The notes under the pieces: model-generated | What the model was told of the DNA's origin: nothing | Database searches by the model: none | What the model saw: the letters and a program-made list of their open reading frames with translations, nothing else | In this document: piece after piece, positions 18,704 to 27,947 of the stretch | Numbering within the stretch: position 1 is the stretch's first letter | How the letters are laid out: each line of letters opens with the position of its first letter | Translations under genes and position numbers: made by a program | Assembly (NCBI RefSeq): GCF_004364975.1 | Contig: NZ_SOBW01000010.1 | Location: forward strand, 115,937 to 179,936 | Direction: 5' to 3' | DNA from: Gelidibacter sediminis | GTDB taxonomy: Bacteria > Bacteroidota > Bacteroidia > Flavobacteriales > Flavobacteriaceae | DNA: 64,000 nt

Positions 18704-18746
18704 AAAAACCCGACAGGAGCATCTCAAATGTTCGCGTCGGTTTTTT
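18704..18746. terminator. bidirectional terminator closing the copper island
   Basis: AAAAACCCGAC (18704-18714) pairs with GTCGGTTTTTT (18736-18746), with one unpaired C, and the loop can pair further. It ends in a T-tract on the plus strand and has an A-tract at the 5' side, so it can serve both the adaptor gene and the convergent symporter gene. Confidence 0.75.
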
Positions 18747-18783
18747 AATTATGATCAACCAGCACTCCAATGAGCTTATTTCA

Positions 18784-20886
18784 TCAATCGTTAGATTTGA
18801 TAAATTTCGGATTGATATAGAGTTTTCCTTCTTTTAATTTTTTCCAATACGCTTTCATATCTGCGTTAACTTCTGGTGCCATAATATACAAGCCTATAAT
18901 ATTTGGAAAGGACATGGCGAGAATCATCATATCAGCAAAACTCAACACAGCACCCAAACTCACGGACGCCCCTAAAACGACAAACACTAAATACATAATT
19001 TTATAAACCAGTTCCAATTTTTTACTTCTTCCAAAAAGGAAGCTCCACGAGCGCATCCCGTAATAGGACCAAGATACCATTGTAGAAAATGCAAATAAGA
19101 AAACGGCAACGGCCAATACGGAGGGGAACCAAGACACCACACTACCAAAAGCATCGGCAGTAAGCTCTACACCTCCCAATCCGCTGCTCGTTTCGTGCAT
19201 TCCGGTAAATATGAGCACCAAAGCGGTCATGGTACACACCAACATCGTATCAATAAAAGGTTCCACCAAAGAGGTGAATCCGTCAGCAATAGGGTGATTT
19301 GTTTTGGACGCACTATGGGCGATTGCGGCTGAGCCAACGCCAGCTTCACTCGAGAAGGCCGCACGTTGCAAGCCTATAATCAACACGCCAATAAAGCCAC
19401 CTTTTAATGCTTCCGCAGAAAAAGCACCATCTACTATGGCCATAAAAGCACCGCCAATAAACTCGAAGTGATACCCGATGACCACCAAACAACCCACCAC
19501 ATAGAAAATGGCCATAATTGGAACCACTTTGGCAGTTACTTTAGCAATACTTTTAATTCCGCCAATAATCACAGCGCCTACTAATAATGCAAATCCGACA
19601 CCGAACCAAAATCCGTGGCCTTGTAAAAATGGAAGTTCTTCAGAAACAATTTTAAACGCTTGGTTAGACTGGAGCATATTGCCTCCACCAAACGATGCGC
19701 CCACACCAAGCACAGCAAAAAATATGGCCAAGAACTTCCCTAATTTCTTAAGATTTCTTTTCTCCAATCCGTAGCGCAAATAGTTCATCGGTCCACCAAA
19801 AATTCGGCCATCCTCATCAATACTACGGTATTTTACGCCTAAGGTACATTCGGCAAATTTTAGCGACATTCCGAAAAATCCAGCGAGGAACATCCAAAAA
19901 GTAGCTCCTGCCCCACCTAAGGAAATAGCCACGGCAACACCTGCAATATTTCCTAAACCTACGGTTGCAGAAACCGCGGTAGCCATTGCCTGAAAGTGCG
20001 TTATGGTTCCTGGCGCATTAGGATCGTCGTACTTTCCTCGTGCTAAATCTAGCGAATGTTTAAATCCGCGGATATTAACAAATTTTAATCGTAGCGTAAA
20101 AAAGATACTTCCTAAGATGAGCCAAATAACAATGAACGGAATATTTTTCGTTTTTACATCGCCATTAGGATGCAATAAGGGTTGCGGCGTATCAAAATTA
20201 ATTTTCGCTACAAGTGGCGATTTAAAGGAACCCGTTTCCGGCTTTCTTGAAACGATGGTGCCTTCTTTGGTCACTTGTTCTAAAGTGCCTTCAGCGGTGG
20301 CATACACAAAAATTTCTTGATTGGCATTGCTTTCTAAAACGGCAATTTTGTCGCCAGCCTTTACGCGACTACCATCAGCCACAAGCCATTTTTTGAATGT
20401 ATATTTCTGATCAGAAGTGATGTCTTTGGCGGATAATGGTAAGTTTCGATGTGAGGCATATACAACAGGATCATAGAGCCCGGCCGTTGCAAAAGCATCC
20501 CAAAAGAGTACAGCACCTAACACATCAACTGCAGGTTGTACTTTACTGTTAAAAATTTCCGTGATGGATTCCGCCGGAATTTTAAAGGTCTTGGAGATTT
20601 TAGTTCCGTTGGCATCACTGACCATCACGGAATGTGTCATCCCCTCAATTAAACCCACAGATTCGGCATCATCTAAAGGCGTGTTGATATTACTCCATTT
20701 GTATTGATAAGGTGCTACTCCACCTGTTACCTCAACTTTTGCGACACCATCATTAATTTCGGAGGACGGATTGTGCAACGCTATAGTAACCGACATACCG
20801 TTGGAAGACCCGTTTTGAGCACTAGTATTAGAAAAAGCAATGAACAACAGTGCCACAAGGGCAAATAGCCTAGATTTTATCATCAA
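18784..20886 (-). CDS. sodium:alanine symporter family (AGCS) transporter with N-terminal periplasmic and lipoyl-like domains
   Basis: A 700-residue protein, much longer than the usual 450-550 of AGCS transporters. It begins with a signal peptide (ending NTSAQ) and a strand-rich segment with VTGGVAPYQYKWSN, a SprB-type repeat motif of surface proteins. Residues about 150-250 read like a biotinyl/lipoyl-type fold (WLVADGSRVKAGDKIAVLES...VYATAEGTLEQV), but without an attachment lysine I can identify. The symporter proper starts near residue 265 (FFTLRLKFVNIRGFKHSL) and contains ATVGLGNIAGVAVAISLGG, the AGCS signature, plus AAFSSEAGVGSAAIAHSA. It should import alanine or a similar amino acid with Na+. 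It is convergent to the copper island and unrelated to it. Confidence 0.88.
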   Translation of the reverse strand: MMIKSRLFALVALLFIAFSNTSAQNGSSNGMSVTIALHNPSSEINDGVAKVEVTGGVAPYQYKWSNINTPLDDAESVGLIEGMTHSVMVSDANGTKISKTFKIPAESITEIFNSKVQPAVDVLGAVLFWDAFATAGLYDPVVYASHRNLPLSAKDITSDQKYTFKKWLVADGSRVKAGDKIAVLESNANQEIFVYATAEGTLEQVTKEGTIVSRKPETGSFKSPLVAKINFDTPQPLLHPNGDVKTKNIPFIVIWLILGSIFFTLRLKFVNIRGFKHSLDLARGKYDDPNAPGTITHFQAMATAVSATVGLGNIAGVAVAISLGGAGATFWMFLAGFFGMSLKFAECTLGVKYRSIDEDGRIFGGPMNYLRYGLEKRNLKKLGKFLAIFFAVLGVGASFGGGNMLQSNQAFKIVSEELPFLQGHGFWFGVGFALLVGAVIIGGIKSIAKVTAKVVPIMAIFYVVGCLVVIGYHFEFIGGAFMAIVDGAFSAEALKGGFIGVLIIGLQRAAFSSEAGVGSAAIAHSASKTNHPIADGFTSLVEPFIDTMLVCTMTALVLIFTGMHETSSGLGGVELTADAFGSVVSWFPSVLAVAVFLFAFSTMVSWSYYGMRSWSFLFGRSKKLELVYKIMYLVFVVLGASVSLGAVLSFADMMILAMSFPNIIGLYIMAPEVNADMKAYWKKLKEGKLYINPKFIKSND

Positions 20887-21258
20887 ATAATTTAAAAGTT
20901 TTGGATTTACATACGGATAATCACAATATTAACAATAAATAGAGGCTCTCCCAAGGCAATCCGAGTGTTTTTTGAAAATCGCGGAAGATTCAAAATGCAT
21001 ACACCACCAACTAAATACCTGATTTATTGATGATTCCATACTATCACCTATAAAATTTATAAAATATCCCCATAAATGGCTATCAGCAATTTTGATTTGG
21101 TAAAAATCGATTAGACTATTAAACGTGCGATAATTGTCCGGCAATCTAAATACTCAGGATAAAATGTAGAAAAGCACTTCTTGATCATTCCATTTTCGCT
21201 AAATTAGACGTTTCAACACACAGGCTTAATAAAAAAGCTGAATTCTGCTCTCACACTC
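20887..21258. other. intergenic region, about 370 nt
   Basis: Divergent region between the symporter and the broken zinc-ribbon gene. It should hold both promoters, but I see no clear -7 element, hairpin or gene. A 71-codon minus-strand ORF here (20929-21144) has no start context or recognisable features. Confidence 0.5.
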
Positions 21259-21567
21259 ATGAAAACTTGCCCCAATTGTAAATCAGACGTAGACGCTCAT
21301 TTTGAACTGTGTTGGAACTGTAATTATAGTTTTTCAGAACAACGCGTCATGACCTCAGCAGAACTTACATAAACAAAACCTACCCGAGACCTTAAGTGTT
21401 TGAGATGCGAAACGCCGATGGAAGATTCTGGGCGTTTCAAATTTCATGAAGGTGATCGTGTTGGGGTTTATGGTAGTATCTTTGAACTCTTCCAAAATAG
21501 AGAAGCCTTCGACGTATACCATTGTAAAAATTGTGGTAAAGTGGAGTTCTTTCTGCCTATGGATTGA
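21259..21567 (+). pseudogene. zinc-ribbon protein gene broken by an in-frame TAA
   Basis: Read as 103 codons from ATG 21259 to TGA 21567, the frame is open except for one TAA at 21370-21372 (codon 38). Before it: MKTCPNCKSDVDAHFELCWNCNYSF, a CxxC...CxxC zinc ribbon. After it, in the same frame: LKCLRCETPMEDSGRFKFHEG and YHCKNCGKVEFFLP, a second zinc ribbon. The whole reads as a known type of small flavobacterial double zinc-ribbon protein. One substitution (for example CAA, AAA or GAA to TAA) would explain it. A sequencing error or real inactivation are both possible. Confidence 0.8.
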
Positions 21568-21607
21568 TGCATTTAGGAAGCAATATATTTTAAAACGAAA
21601 TGTCCTT

Positions 21608-21970
21608 ATGACAAAAAAAGAAATAGCCGAATCCTTTTTAATGTTGGCCAGCAGCGGGAAATTGGCAAAAGCATTTGACACGCATGTTGCCGCCGATTTT
21701 ATCCATCATAATCAATATTTTGAAGGAACTCGAAAAGCCTTACAAAAAGCCATGGCGGATGCCCATCAAACGAGTCCTAACAAGTCCATCGACATTAAAT
21801 TTAGTTATAGAGATCAAGACACGGTTATTACCCATTCGCTCGTCACAAAAGAGGACATGGACATCGCGGTGGTCCATATCTTCCGATTTAGCGGAGACAA
21901 AATTGTAGAGTTATGGGATTTAGGGCAGGTAATTGCTAAAGACTCCCCTAATCACTATGGATTGTTTTAG
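21608..21970 (+). CDS. SnoaL-like / NTF2-fold protein
   Basis: A 120-residue protein starting at ATG 21608 (MTKKEIAESFLMLASSGKL). An upstream start in the same frame would overlap the zinc-ribbon gene and is not needed. It has the SnoaL-like polyketide cyclase pattern of the NTF2 superfamily: FDTHVAADFIHHNQYFEGTRKALQKAM near the middle and a C-terminal VVHIFRFSGDKIVELWDLGQV. Proteins of this type are small cone-shaped enzymes or binding proteins of varied function; the substrate is unknown. It is cytoplasmic and likely transcribed with the broken zinc-ribbon gene 40 nt upstream. Confidence 0.82.
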   Translation: MTKKEIAESFLMLASSGKLAKAFDTHVAADFIHHNQYFEGTRKALQKAMADAHQTSPNKSIDIKFSYRDQDTVITHSLVTKEDMDIAVVHIFRFSGDKIVELWDLGQVIAKDSPNHYGLF

Positions 21971-22049
21971 ACAACAAATCGCTGACTTCTATTTCAACCT
22001 ATGCTCTGATTTTTTTAAGCCTATTTTTTAATGCCTGTCATAAACCTGA

Positions 22050-22087
22050 AAAAGGAAGCACAGTATTTGTTAACGGCGCTTCCTTTT
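22050..22087. terminator. bidirectional terminator between convergent genes
   Basis: AAAAGGAAGC (22050-22059) and GCTTCCTTTT (22078-22087) form a perfect 10-bp stem with an 18-nt loop. It can stop both the SnoaL-like gene and the convergent lipoprotein gene ending at 22108. Confidence 0.75.
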
Positions 22088-22107
22088 AGTGCTAGTGCTA
22101 TATTTTT

Positions 22108-22962
22108 TTAACGTGTCACAAAATCGCTTAAGGTGATATATATATTCCCTGTATTTTCGTTGCGGAAAATGTTGTATTTCGTTGGATAATTATTCCCTGG
22201 CTCTTCGAATTTTCGTGGTTGTGAATAATCGCCACTAAATGAATCGCCTGACAATAAATATGCTACGGTCACCATAGGTTCAATAAAATTATTCATTTGG
22301 GCATAGGTTCCCAATATCATAACATGGGTAAACGGATTATATCCTGTTTGCCAATCTGCAGGAACCCAATGTTTGCCCATCATTCCGTAAACACCTCCTG
22401 GTCCTGGGAATTTAAAATAATCAGTAGGCATTTTATCCATATCAGGAAAATAATTGAATGCATTTACAATACTTTGATTACTACCATCATAATCTGGAAT
22501 GAGCAACCGTTGTTCATTGGTAATAGTGTAAAAATGAAAATCGAAATGTTCCTCCCAAAATACGGGACCGTGACCTTCGGGTTGGTAGTTCAATCCCAAA
22601 TGTTCAAATGGTGTGAGCTCTTTCGCTTTTTTATGCAATGGTAATACCACGGTCATCTCATGTCCCTCATGCAAAAGCGATAAATCGTTAAAAACTTTAG
22701 AGGTGAGCTCAATGCCTATTTCTTCAGGAAATCCAGCGCTGTTGACGCTAATCCATGAACGGGCTTTACCGCTTCCATACTGAACTTCCGGCCCTTTAAA
22801 AACATTAATGACGTTGGAGCTCCTGTTAGCGAGATAGTCGTTCGATTTTTCAATCACAACGCCATCGTTAGAAAGTGCTTCTTCATCTTGGCTGCATGCA
22901 AATACACCAAAAAGAAGTACAACCATTAAACACTTTCTAAATAGTTTGAATTGTGTTTCCAT
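22108..22962 (-). CDS. DUF5602 (TTHB210-like) lipoprotein
   Basis: A 284-residue lipoprotein (VVLLFGVFACSQDEE, lipobox Cys at residue 23). After a linker comes a domain that I recognise as TTHB210-like: GSGKARSWISVNSAGFPEEIGIELT, LTPFEHLGLNYQPEGHGPVFWEEHFDFHFYTI. The HFDFHFY cluster and neighbouring His residues look like a metal or ligand site. The family prototype in Thermus is regulated by an extracytoplasmic sigma factor; its biochemical role is not known. It should be attached to the outer or inner membrane facing the periplasm. The gene stands alone. Confidence 0.75.
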   Translation of the reverse strand: METQFKLFRKCLMVVLLFGVFACSQDEEALSNDGVVIEKSNDYLANRSSNVINVFKGPEVQYGSGKARSWISVNSAGFPEEIGIELTSKVFNDLSLLHEGHEMTVVLPLHKKAKELTPFEHLGLNYQPEGHGPVFWEEHFDFHFYTITNEQRLLIPDYDGSNQSIVNAFNYFPDMDKMPTDYFKFPGPGGVYGMMGKHWVPADWQTGYNPFTHVMILGTYAQMNNFIEPMVTVAYLLSGDSFSGDYSQPRKFEEPGNNYPTKYNIFRNENTGNIYITLSDFVTR

Positions 22963-23262
22963 AATACTAAATTTTAAGAATTAATAATTCGATTAATATG
23001 AATGCCTTGAGTGCAAGCATTTCAATTTTAATCGCCTATTTTGATTGGAGAAATTTATCCTTAGGGGGAAGTATTCATAGTAGGAAAGCTGATAGTGACT
23101 GTTTAAACTTTAAACACTCATAAAAATCGAGGAAGGACAGTTGCCTTTGCTATAGGAAACTGCAATTAATAGATTTACATGACCAAAGCGGCCAAGTTTC
23201 AATCAGCTTTACTGGATAAAATGTCACTGTTATTAAAATGAAGAAATTATTAATTAATTAGG
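22963..23262. other. intergenic region, 300 nt
   Basis: AT-rich spacer between two leftward genes. No ORF, hairpin or clear promoter element is visible. Confidence 0.5.
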
Positions 23263-23848
23263 TTATAGAACCCTTTGATAATAGTAAAACATTTGTGTTG
23301 GGCCGTAGAGTGAGTTTTCAAAATCCCAATCGTATTTTAAAACTAATTCTGTTGGAGTTACTTTAATGAGATAGATAATGTCGTAAACATAGATTTTGAA
23401 TCGATTTTCTTCAATCAATTCCCATTTAGCCATTTCTGAAAACAATGTACACGTGCCATCATTTTTATAATAACTATTCTCGAAAACAACACCATCGTCA
23501 TTAAATTGTAAAAAGCTAAAGCCACAACTTTTATGCTCAAAATCTTGATAATTATGATATTTTATTGTGCCGTCATTGTTTGCATCTATGCCCAATTTTA
23601 CGATTCTCCATCTTCCAATTACTAAGTTTGAAGGAGAACTTTCTATTGGCATATCAATATAAGTATCAGAATCAACATCACCGTCCAAAAATCCAAAATA
23701 CACGTTTAATGTGCTACCGTCATTTTTCACACCTGGGATTACCGCCAGAGACTACAGGCGATTGGGGCATATTGGGTGTATCAGCTGTACATGAAACCAA
23801 TACTATTAAACTCAGTATAGATATTGGTAATTTGAGTAGATTTACCAT
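23263..23848 (-). pseudogene. lipocalin-like lipoprotein gene with a one-base frameshift
   Basis: From ATG 23848 the minus strand codes a lipoprotein signal (LSLIVLVSCTADTPN) that stops after 42 codons. The downstream frame continues without a proper start as a lipocalin-like domain (IGRWRIVKLGIDANNDG, ...KSCGFSFLQFNDDG, ...WELIEENRFKIYVYD, ...LVLKYDWDF). Removing one A from the A5 run (plus-strand T5 at 23723-23727) joins the two frames into one lipoprotein of about 194 residues. The GTG at 23730 would be a poor, signal-less start. This is therefore a frameshifted gene or a homopolymer error. The intact protein would be a periplasmic lipoprotein of unknown ligand. Confidence 0.75.
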
Positions 23849-24196
23849 GATTAATACTATTTTAATAACCTGACTTAAAGGTAGTTAAAATACTAATCCG
23901 CAAATTAGAACAGGTTCTCTATTTTTACACTTTAACACAGAAACAGAATTAACTTACAACAATCCAGACAATTGGGAAAGCACCACAAACCGAATGCTTC
24001 ATAATGGCTAGTTTCTATGAGATGACCATTATTGATTGATTTATGAAAAATCCCGCAAATTTTTCAAATGCGTTTGTAATTATTACATTTATTACTTTTA
24101 TCAAACTAGACACCGAAGGCCCTTGTACAGCACGACATTAACATAATCCAGGCGATTAACGAAAACGGATTGCACTATTAAAACCCATCATAGCCC
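23849..24196. other. intergenic region, about 350 nt, perhaps with a short gene remnant
   Basis: Divergent spacer. Around 23938-24010 on the plus strand there is an open stretch reading ETELTYNNPDNWESTTNR with no start codon, perhaps the tail of a lost gene. No hairpin or clear promoter is visible. Confidence 0.4.
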
Positions 24197-25021
24197 ATGA
24201 AATTCAAATTACTCTTAGTTCTTTTTACCATTACTACCTTATTTGCCAATGCAGCTCAAGTTGACACGGTGATGGTGGTGAGTAGTTCCATGAATAAAAT
24301 TATTCCCACTGTGGTTATAACCCCGGATAATTATTCAGCCGAAAACAAAAATTACCCTGTAGTGTATGTACTGCATGGCGCTGGCGGCACGTATGCCAAT
24401 TGGATCACAAGAGTTCCGGAGTTGAAAACGTATGCTGACACCTATAATATGATAATTGTATGCCCTGACGGCGGACTTACAAGCTGGTATTTTGATAGCC
24501 CGGTGGATGACAGCATGAAATATGAGACCTATATTTCCAAAGAATTGGTGCATGTTATTGATTCGAAATACAAAACCATCGTAGATAAATCTGGGAGAGC
24601 CATTACGGGTTTAAGTATGGGCGGCCATGGCGCATTTTATTTGGCGTTTAAACATCAGGATATTTGGGGCGCTGCGGGCAGTATGAGTGGCGGATTGGAT
24701 CTCCGTCCGTTTCCGAATAATTGGGACCTCAACAAACGATTGGGAGACTATGCTGACCATAAAGAAAACTGGGAAGAGAATTCCGTTATCAATATGGTTT
24801 ATAAATTGAAAAAAGACAGTTTAAAACTCATTTTTGATTGTGGGATTAGTGATTTTTTTTACGATGCCAATAAGAGGTTGCATGAAAAGCTATTGGAAAG
24901 AAACATTCCGCATGACTATATTGAACGCCCGGGGAATCATAATTGGGAGTATTGGTCGAATTCCATAAAATACCAACTGCTGTTTTTTAATGAGTATTTT
25001 AGATCTGTAGCAACACCTTAA
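24197..25021 (+). CDS. exported esterase D / CE1-like alpha-beta hydrolase
   Basis: A 274-residue protein with a signal peptide (ending NAAQ). It has the esterase D fold: VVYVLHGAGGTYANW as oxyanion-hole strand, the nucleophile elbow GLSMGGHGA with the catalytic Ser near residue 143, an acid Asp in FDCGISDFF, and the catalytic His in GNHNWEYW near the C-terminus. Members include S-formylglutathione hydrolases, acetylxylan and feruloyl esterases and mycolyltransferases; the export signal favours a carbohydrate or lipid ester substrate. It is followed by a broken SGNH hydrolase gene and a beta-propeller protein gene in the same orientation. Confidence 0.88.
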   Translation: MKFKLLLVLFTITTLFANAAQVDTVMVVSSSMNKIIPTVVITPDNYSAENKNYPVVYVLHGAGGTYANWITRVPELKTYADTYNMIIVCPDGGLTSWYFDSPVDDSMKYETYISKELVHVIDSKYKTIVDKSGRAITGLSMGGHGAFYLAFKHQDIWGAAGSMSGGLDLRPFPNNWDLNKRLGDYADHKENWEENSVINMVYKLKKDSLKLIFDCGISDFFYDANKRLHEKLLERNIPHDYIERPGNHNWEYWSNSIKYQLLFFNEYFRSVATP

Positions 25022-25072
25022 ATTGATGTTTAAAATTGACTCTCCTGAAATATGCGCCGTTATTTCTCAAAA

Positions 25073-25706
25073 ATGAATAAGTTCCTCCTTATTTTATGCC
25101 TTTGTATTGTTGCGATTTCAGGCAGCTACAGTCAACACGAACAAGGTGCTAAACCCACTGTCTCAGAACTGAGTGTATTATTCGTTGGAAACAGTCTAAC
25201 TTACACCAACAATCTGCCAAAATTGGTTAAGAAATACGCCAAACAGAAAGGTGTACATCTTACTTATAAAATGGTTGCCTTTCCAAATTACTCGCTTGAA
25301 GACCATTGGAATGACGGCGACATTCAAAAACTCATAGCCAGCACATCGTTCGAATTTTATAATACTCCAACAAGGGCCGTCTTCTCAACCTGATGGGAGG
25401 GACATGCTGATAGACTATGGCAAAAAGTTCGACCGTATTGGCCAACAAAACGAATCGAAACTTTGCTATTTTATGGTTTGGCCGTCCTTAAACAACTACC
25501 ACACCTTTGACGGCGTTATCAAAACTCACACAGACGCTGCTGCCATTAATAATGCCATGCTAGTCCCTGTGGGTGAAGTTTGGAAAACCCATTTTGACAG
25601 CACTAAAGATTTCCAATATTATGGTCCGGATGGGTTTCACCCCTCATTAGAAGGCAGCAAGAGAGCAGCAAAAGTTATTGTTAATGCCTTATTTTTGCAA
25701 CACTAA
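25073..25706 (+). pseudogene. SGNH/GDSL hydrolase gene with a one-base frameshift
   Basis: The first frame (ATG 25073; signal peptide ending GSYSQ) contains the SGNH block I Ser in SVLFVGNSLTYTNNLP and ends early at 25393. The next frame, from about 25356, reads FIILQQGPSSQPDGRDMLIDYG and runs to 25706, including the block V Asp/His in GPDGFHPSLEGSKRAA. Removing one T from TTTT at 25355-25358 restores a single protein of about 210 residues. As it stands the catalytic Ser and His are on separate peptides, so the gene is inactive unless the extra T is an error. Confidence 0.82.
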
Positions 25707-25725
25707 CCACCAACACATACCCCTT

Positions 25726-26655
25726 ATGAAAATCGTCAGATTAATAATATGCTTCATTTTTATTTCGAATGTAGGACTTGTCCAAAGTCAATCTCAACCC
25801 GTTCAATTTGACAGCATTTTAAACCAATTTATCAATGTGCGCGATTTTTGCATTTCGAAGGATGGCCAAGAGGCTTTTTTCACGATTCAAAGTCCCAACC
25901 AAGAAATTTCGCAACTGGCGTATATCACAAAGGAAAATAATACATGGACAGCACCTCAACTCCTCCCCTTTTGTGATGCATTCATGTATTTAGAACCCTA
26001 TTTATCTTATGATAATAACCGTTTATATTTCGCTTCTGACCGACCTTTGAACGCCACTAGCACTGAGAAAAAAGATTTTGATATTTGGTATGTTGATAGA
26101 GCCAATGCACATGCGCCATGGTCAGCGCCTAAGAACTTAGGATTGTCAGTGAATTCAGAATTGGACGAATTTTACCCTTCGGTCAGCAAAAACAACAATC
26201 TCTATTTCACTATGGTCTCTCCTACTGGTTTTGGAAAAGATGATATTTATGTCAGCACCTGGGAAAACGGCAGTTATTCCAAGCCCATTATATTGGACGC
26301 CAACATCAACAGTGAAGGTTATGAATTTAATGCCTTTATTTCAGCCAATGAAGATTTCATCATTTTTTCAAAATACAATGAAGCTGACGGTCTTGGAAGT
26401 GGCGATTTGTACATTTCAAAAAAAGACGCCAATGGCAATTGGCAAAAGCCTAAAAATTTAGGGGATGCTGTGAATTCCAAATTTATGGACTACTGTCCGT
26501 ACTACGACGAGGAAAATCAAATGTTATACTTTACGAGCAAGCGCAACAGTATACAACAGCGAAAATTTGAAAGTATTTCAGATTTCACAAATCATATCAT
26601 GAAAAGCGATAATGGCCTTAGCAAAATTTATAAAACATCGTTGATAATCGACTAA
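25726..26655 (+). CDS. exported PD40/WD40-like beta-propeller protein
   Basis: A 309-residue protein. The ATG at 25726 gives a signal peptide (MKIVRLIICFIFISNVG...SQSQ); an in-frame upstream ATG at 25678 lies inside the preceding gene and is unlikely. The body contains repeated blades with the PD40 pattern: EPYLSYDNNRLYFASDRP, FYPSVSKNNNLYFTM, FNAFISANEDFIIFSKY and YCPYYDEENQMLYFTSKR, separated by DIWYVD or DLYISKKD strands. Such TolB-like propellers in Bacteroidota are periplasmic and often bind peptides or other proteins. The function is unknown. Confidence 0.83.
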   Translation: MKIVRLIICFIFISNVGLVQSQSQPVQFDSILNQFINVRDFCISKDGQEAFFTIQSPNQEISQLAYITKENNTWTAPQLLPFCDAFMYLEPYLSYDNNRLYFASDRPLNATSTEKKDFDIWYVDRANAHAPWSAPKNLGLSVNSELDEFYPSVSKNNNLYFTMVSPTGFGKDDIYVSTWENGSYSKPIILDANINSEGYEFNAFISANEDFIIFSKYNEADGLGSGDLYISKKDANGNWQKPKNLGDAVNSKFMDYCPYYDEENQMLYFTSKRNSIQQRKFESISDFTNHIMKSDNGLSKIYKTSLIID

Positions 26656-26844
26656 CACTATGAATTCTAGGATCTTTAAAATTTTCTTTTAAAACATATA
26701 CAAGAAAATTGTAAATTGAGCAATGCTTATAAAATTCAGGAACCTATGCTACAGCAATATATACGACGTAGTAGCATATAAGGAATACTGAATGAGGTAT
26801 AGCACAGAAACCACACCCACAGAATTAATTTTAAAACTAAACAC

Positions 26845-27057
26845 ATGAAAAAAATTCTTTATCTCCTTCCCCTTTTAGGACTGCTGATGTCCTGCACAGG
26901 CGAAAAAAAGCAATCTAATGAAACAGTTGAAGTCAATCTTGAACAAACTGAGGCGTTAGAAGCATCTATAGAAAATCTTGATGCCGCTATAGAGTCGTCA
27001 GAACTTGAAATTGAACAGACTCAAAAAGAAATAGATTCATTATTAGATAACCTATAA
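26845..27057 (+). CDS. small coiled-coil lipoprotein
   Basis: A 70-residue lipoprotein with lipobox LLMSCTGEK (Cys at residue 17). The remaining residues are rich in Glu, Leu and Ile with a heptad-like spacing (LEASIENLDAAIESSELEIEQTQKEIDSLL), so it should be a single long helix forming a coiled coil, comparable in size to Lpp-like lipoproteins. The next gene starts 10 nt after its stop and also encodes a coiled-coil exported protein. I do not recognise a named family. Confidence 0.7.
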   Translation: MKKILYLLPLLGLLMSCTGEKKQSNETVEVNLEQTEALEASIENLDAAIESSELEIEQTQKEIDSLLDNL

Positions 27058-27067
27058 CATTGTCATC

Positions 27068-27595
27068 ATGAAAAAACTATTATTTTTCGCCTTACCACTC
27101 TTTATTTTCAATACGTACAGTGTTGCACAAGAACAAGGCAAAGGACATCAAAAGCAAAAAACTGAAAAAGTTCAGAATCAGGGAAAACACAAAGGTGAAA
27201 ACGCAAAATCTGATGCGCATAAAAACTCAGAGCAATCTCATAATGCTGCTCAAGGTCATGCTTATGGAAAAAATAAAGAAGGTTTAGAAGGAAAAGAATT
27301 TGGGCAACAGCGTGCGTATGATGCAAAACGCACCGCAGAAGCACGAAAACTATATGCGAATCAAAAAATTAAAGGTCATGAGGCTAAAATTAGAGACAAT
27401 GAAGAACGTTTAAAAGTTGCCAAAGAAAGAGTTGAAAAGCAACGTAAAGACGGGCAGATCTCTGCTAAAATTGAAAAGGAGAAAATGGAGAAAATCAAGC
27501 AGGCTGAAGACAAAATTAAAAAGATGAAAGATCTTATTGAAAACAATAAAAAAGAAGTTAAAGACTTAGAGAAGCAGCTCAATAAAATTGATTAG
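27068..27595 (+). CDS. exported coiled-coil protein
   Basis: A 175-residue protein with a signal peptide (ending YSVAQ), a low-complexity Gly/His/Lys/Asn-rich part (residues 22-85), and a highly charged helical C-terminal half (KIRDNEERLKVAKERVEKQ ... KKEVKDLEKQLNKI) predicted to form a coiled coil. It is very basic and periplasmic. It follows the small lipoprotein gene by 10 nt and a strong terminator follows it, so the two form an operon. No function can be assigned. Confidence 0.7.
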   Translation: MKKLLFFALPLFIFNTYSVAQEQGKGHQKQKTEKVQNQGKHKGENAKSDAHKNSEQSHNAAQGHAYGKNKEGLEGKEFGQQRAYDAKRTAEARKLYANQKIKGHEAKIRDNEERLKVAKERVEKQRKDGQISAKIEKEKMEKIKQAEDKIKKMKDLIENNKKEVKDLEKQLNKID

Positions 27596-27624
27596 CTGTT
27601 TTAGCTCACATCAGACTGACATAG

Positions 27625-27680
27625 TTGCTAGCACATATTATCCTCTTAGGTTGGATAAATATCTGCTAGCAATTTTTATT
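27625..27680 (+). terminator. strong intrinsic terminator
   Basis: TTGCTAGCA (27625-27633) and TGCTAGCAA (27664-27672) form a perfect 9-bp stem, with TTATCC/GGATAA pairing inside the loop, followed by TTTTTATTT. It closes the coiled-coil operon. Confidence 0.85.
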
Positions 27681-27947
27681 TATAGCGCTTTTGATTAGAG
27701 TCCAGTTAATAAATCAGTTGTGCATTTACAACTGACACATCTATAAGACCATCTTTTTCAACCCTATAGACATCACTGATATTTATTACATAAAACTGTT
27801 TGGTATGTTTTAAATTTGCTACCTAAATTATGAGCATCACACCTTAAACTTCAATTATCGGGCATCTTGCTTAGTCCGATGAGACGATTTACATAAGGTA
27901 AAATTCGTGTTATGAAAACAACCATCATCAGATTTAAGAAATAGATA
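27681..27947. other. intergenic spacer with a small hairpin
   Basis: TCAGTTGT (27714-27721) and ACAACTGA (27728-27735) form an 8-bp perfect inverted repeat with a 6-nt loop. It could be an operator or a second terminator. The rest up to the monooxygenase gene shows no gene. Confidence 0.4.

Noticed and set aside
20929..21144. 71-codon minus-strand ORF upstream of the symporter
   Set aside because: No signal, domain, or plausible start; it lies in the divergent promoter region.
27625..27735. insertion-sequence ends formed by the two inverted repeats
   Set aside because: No transposase gene or target duplication; the first is a standard terminator with a T-tract.
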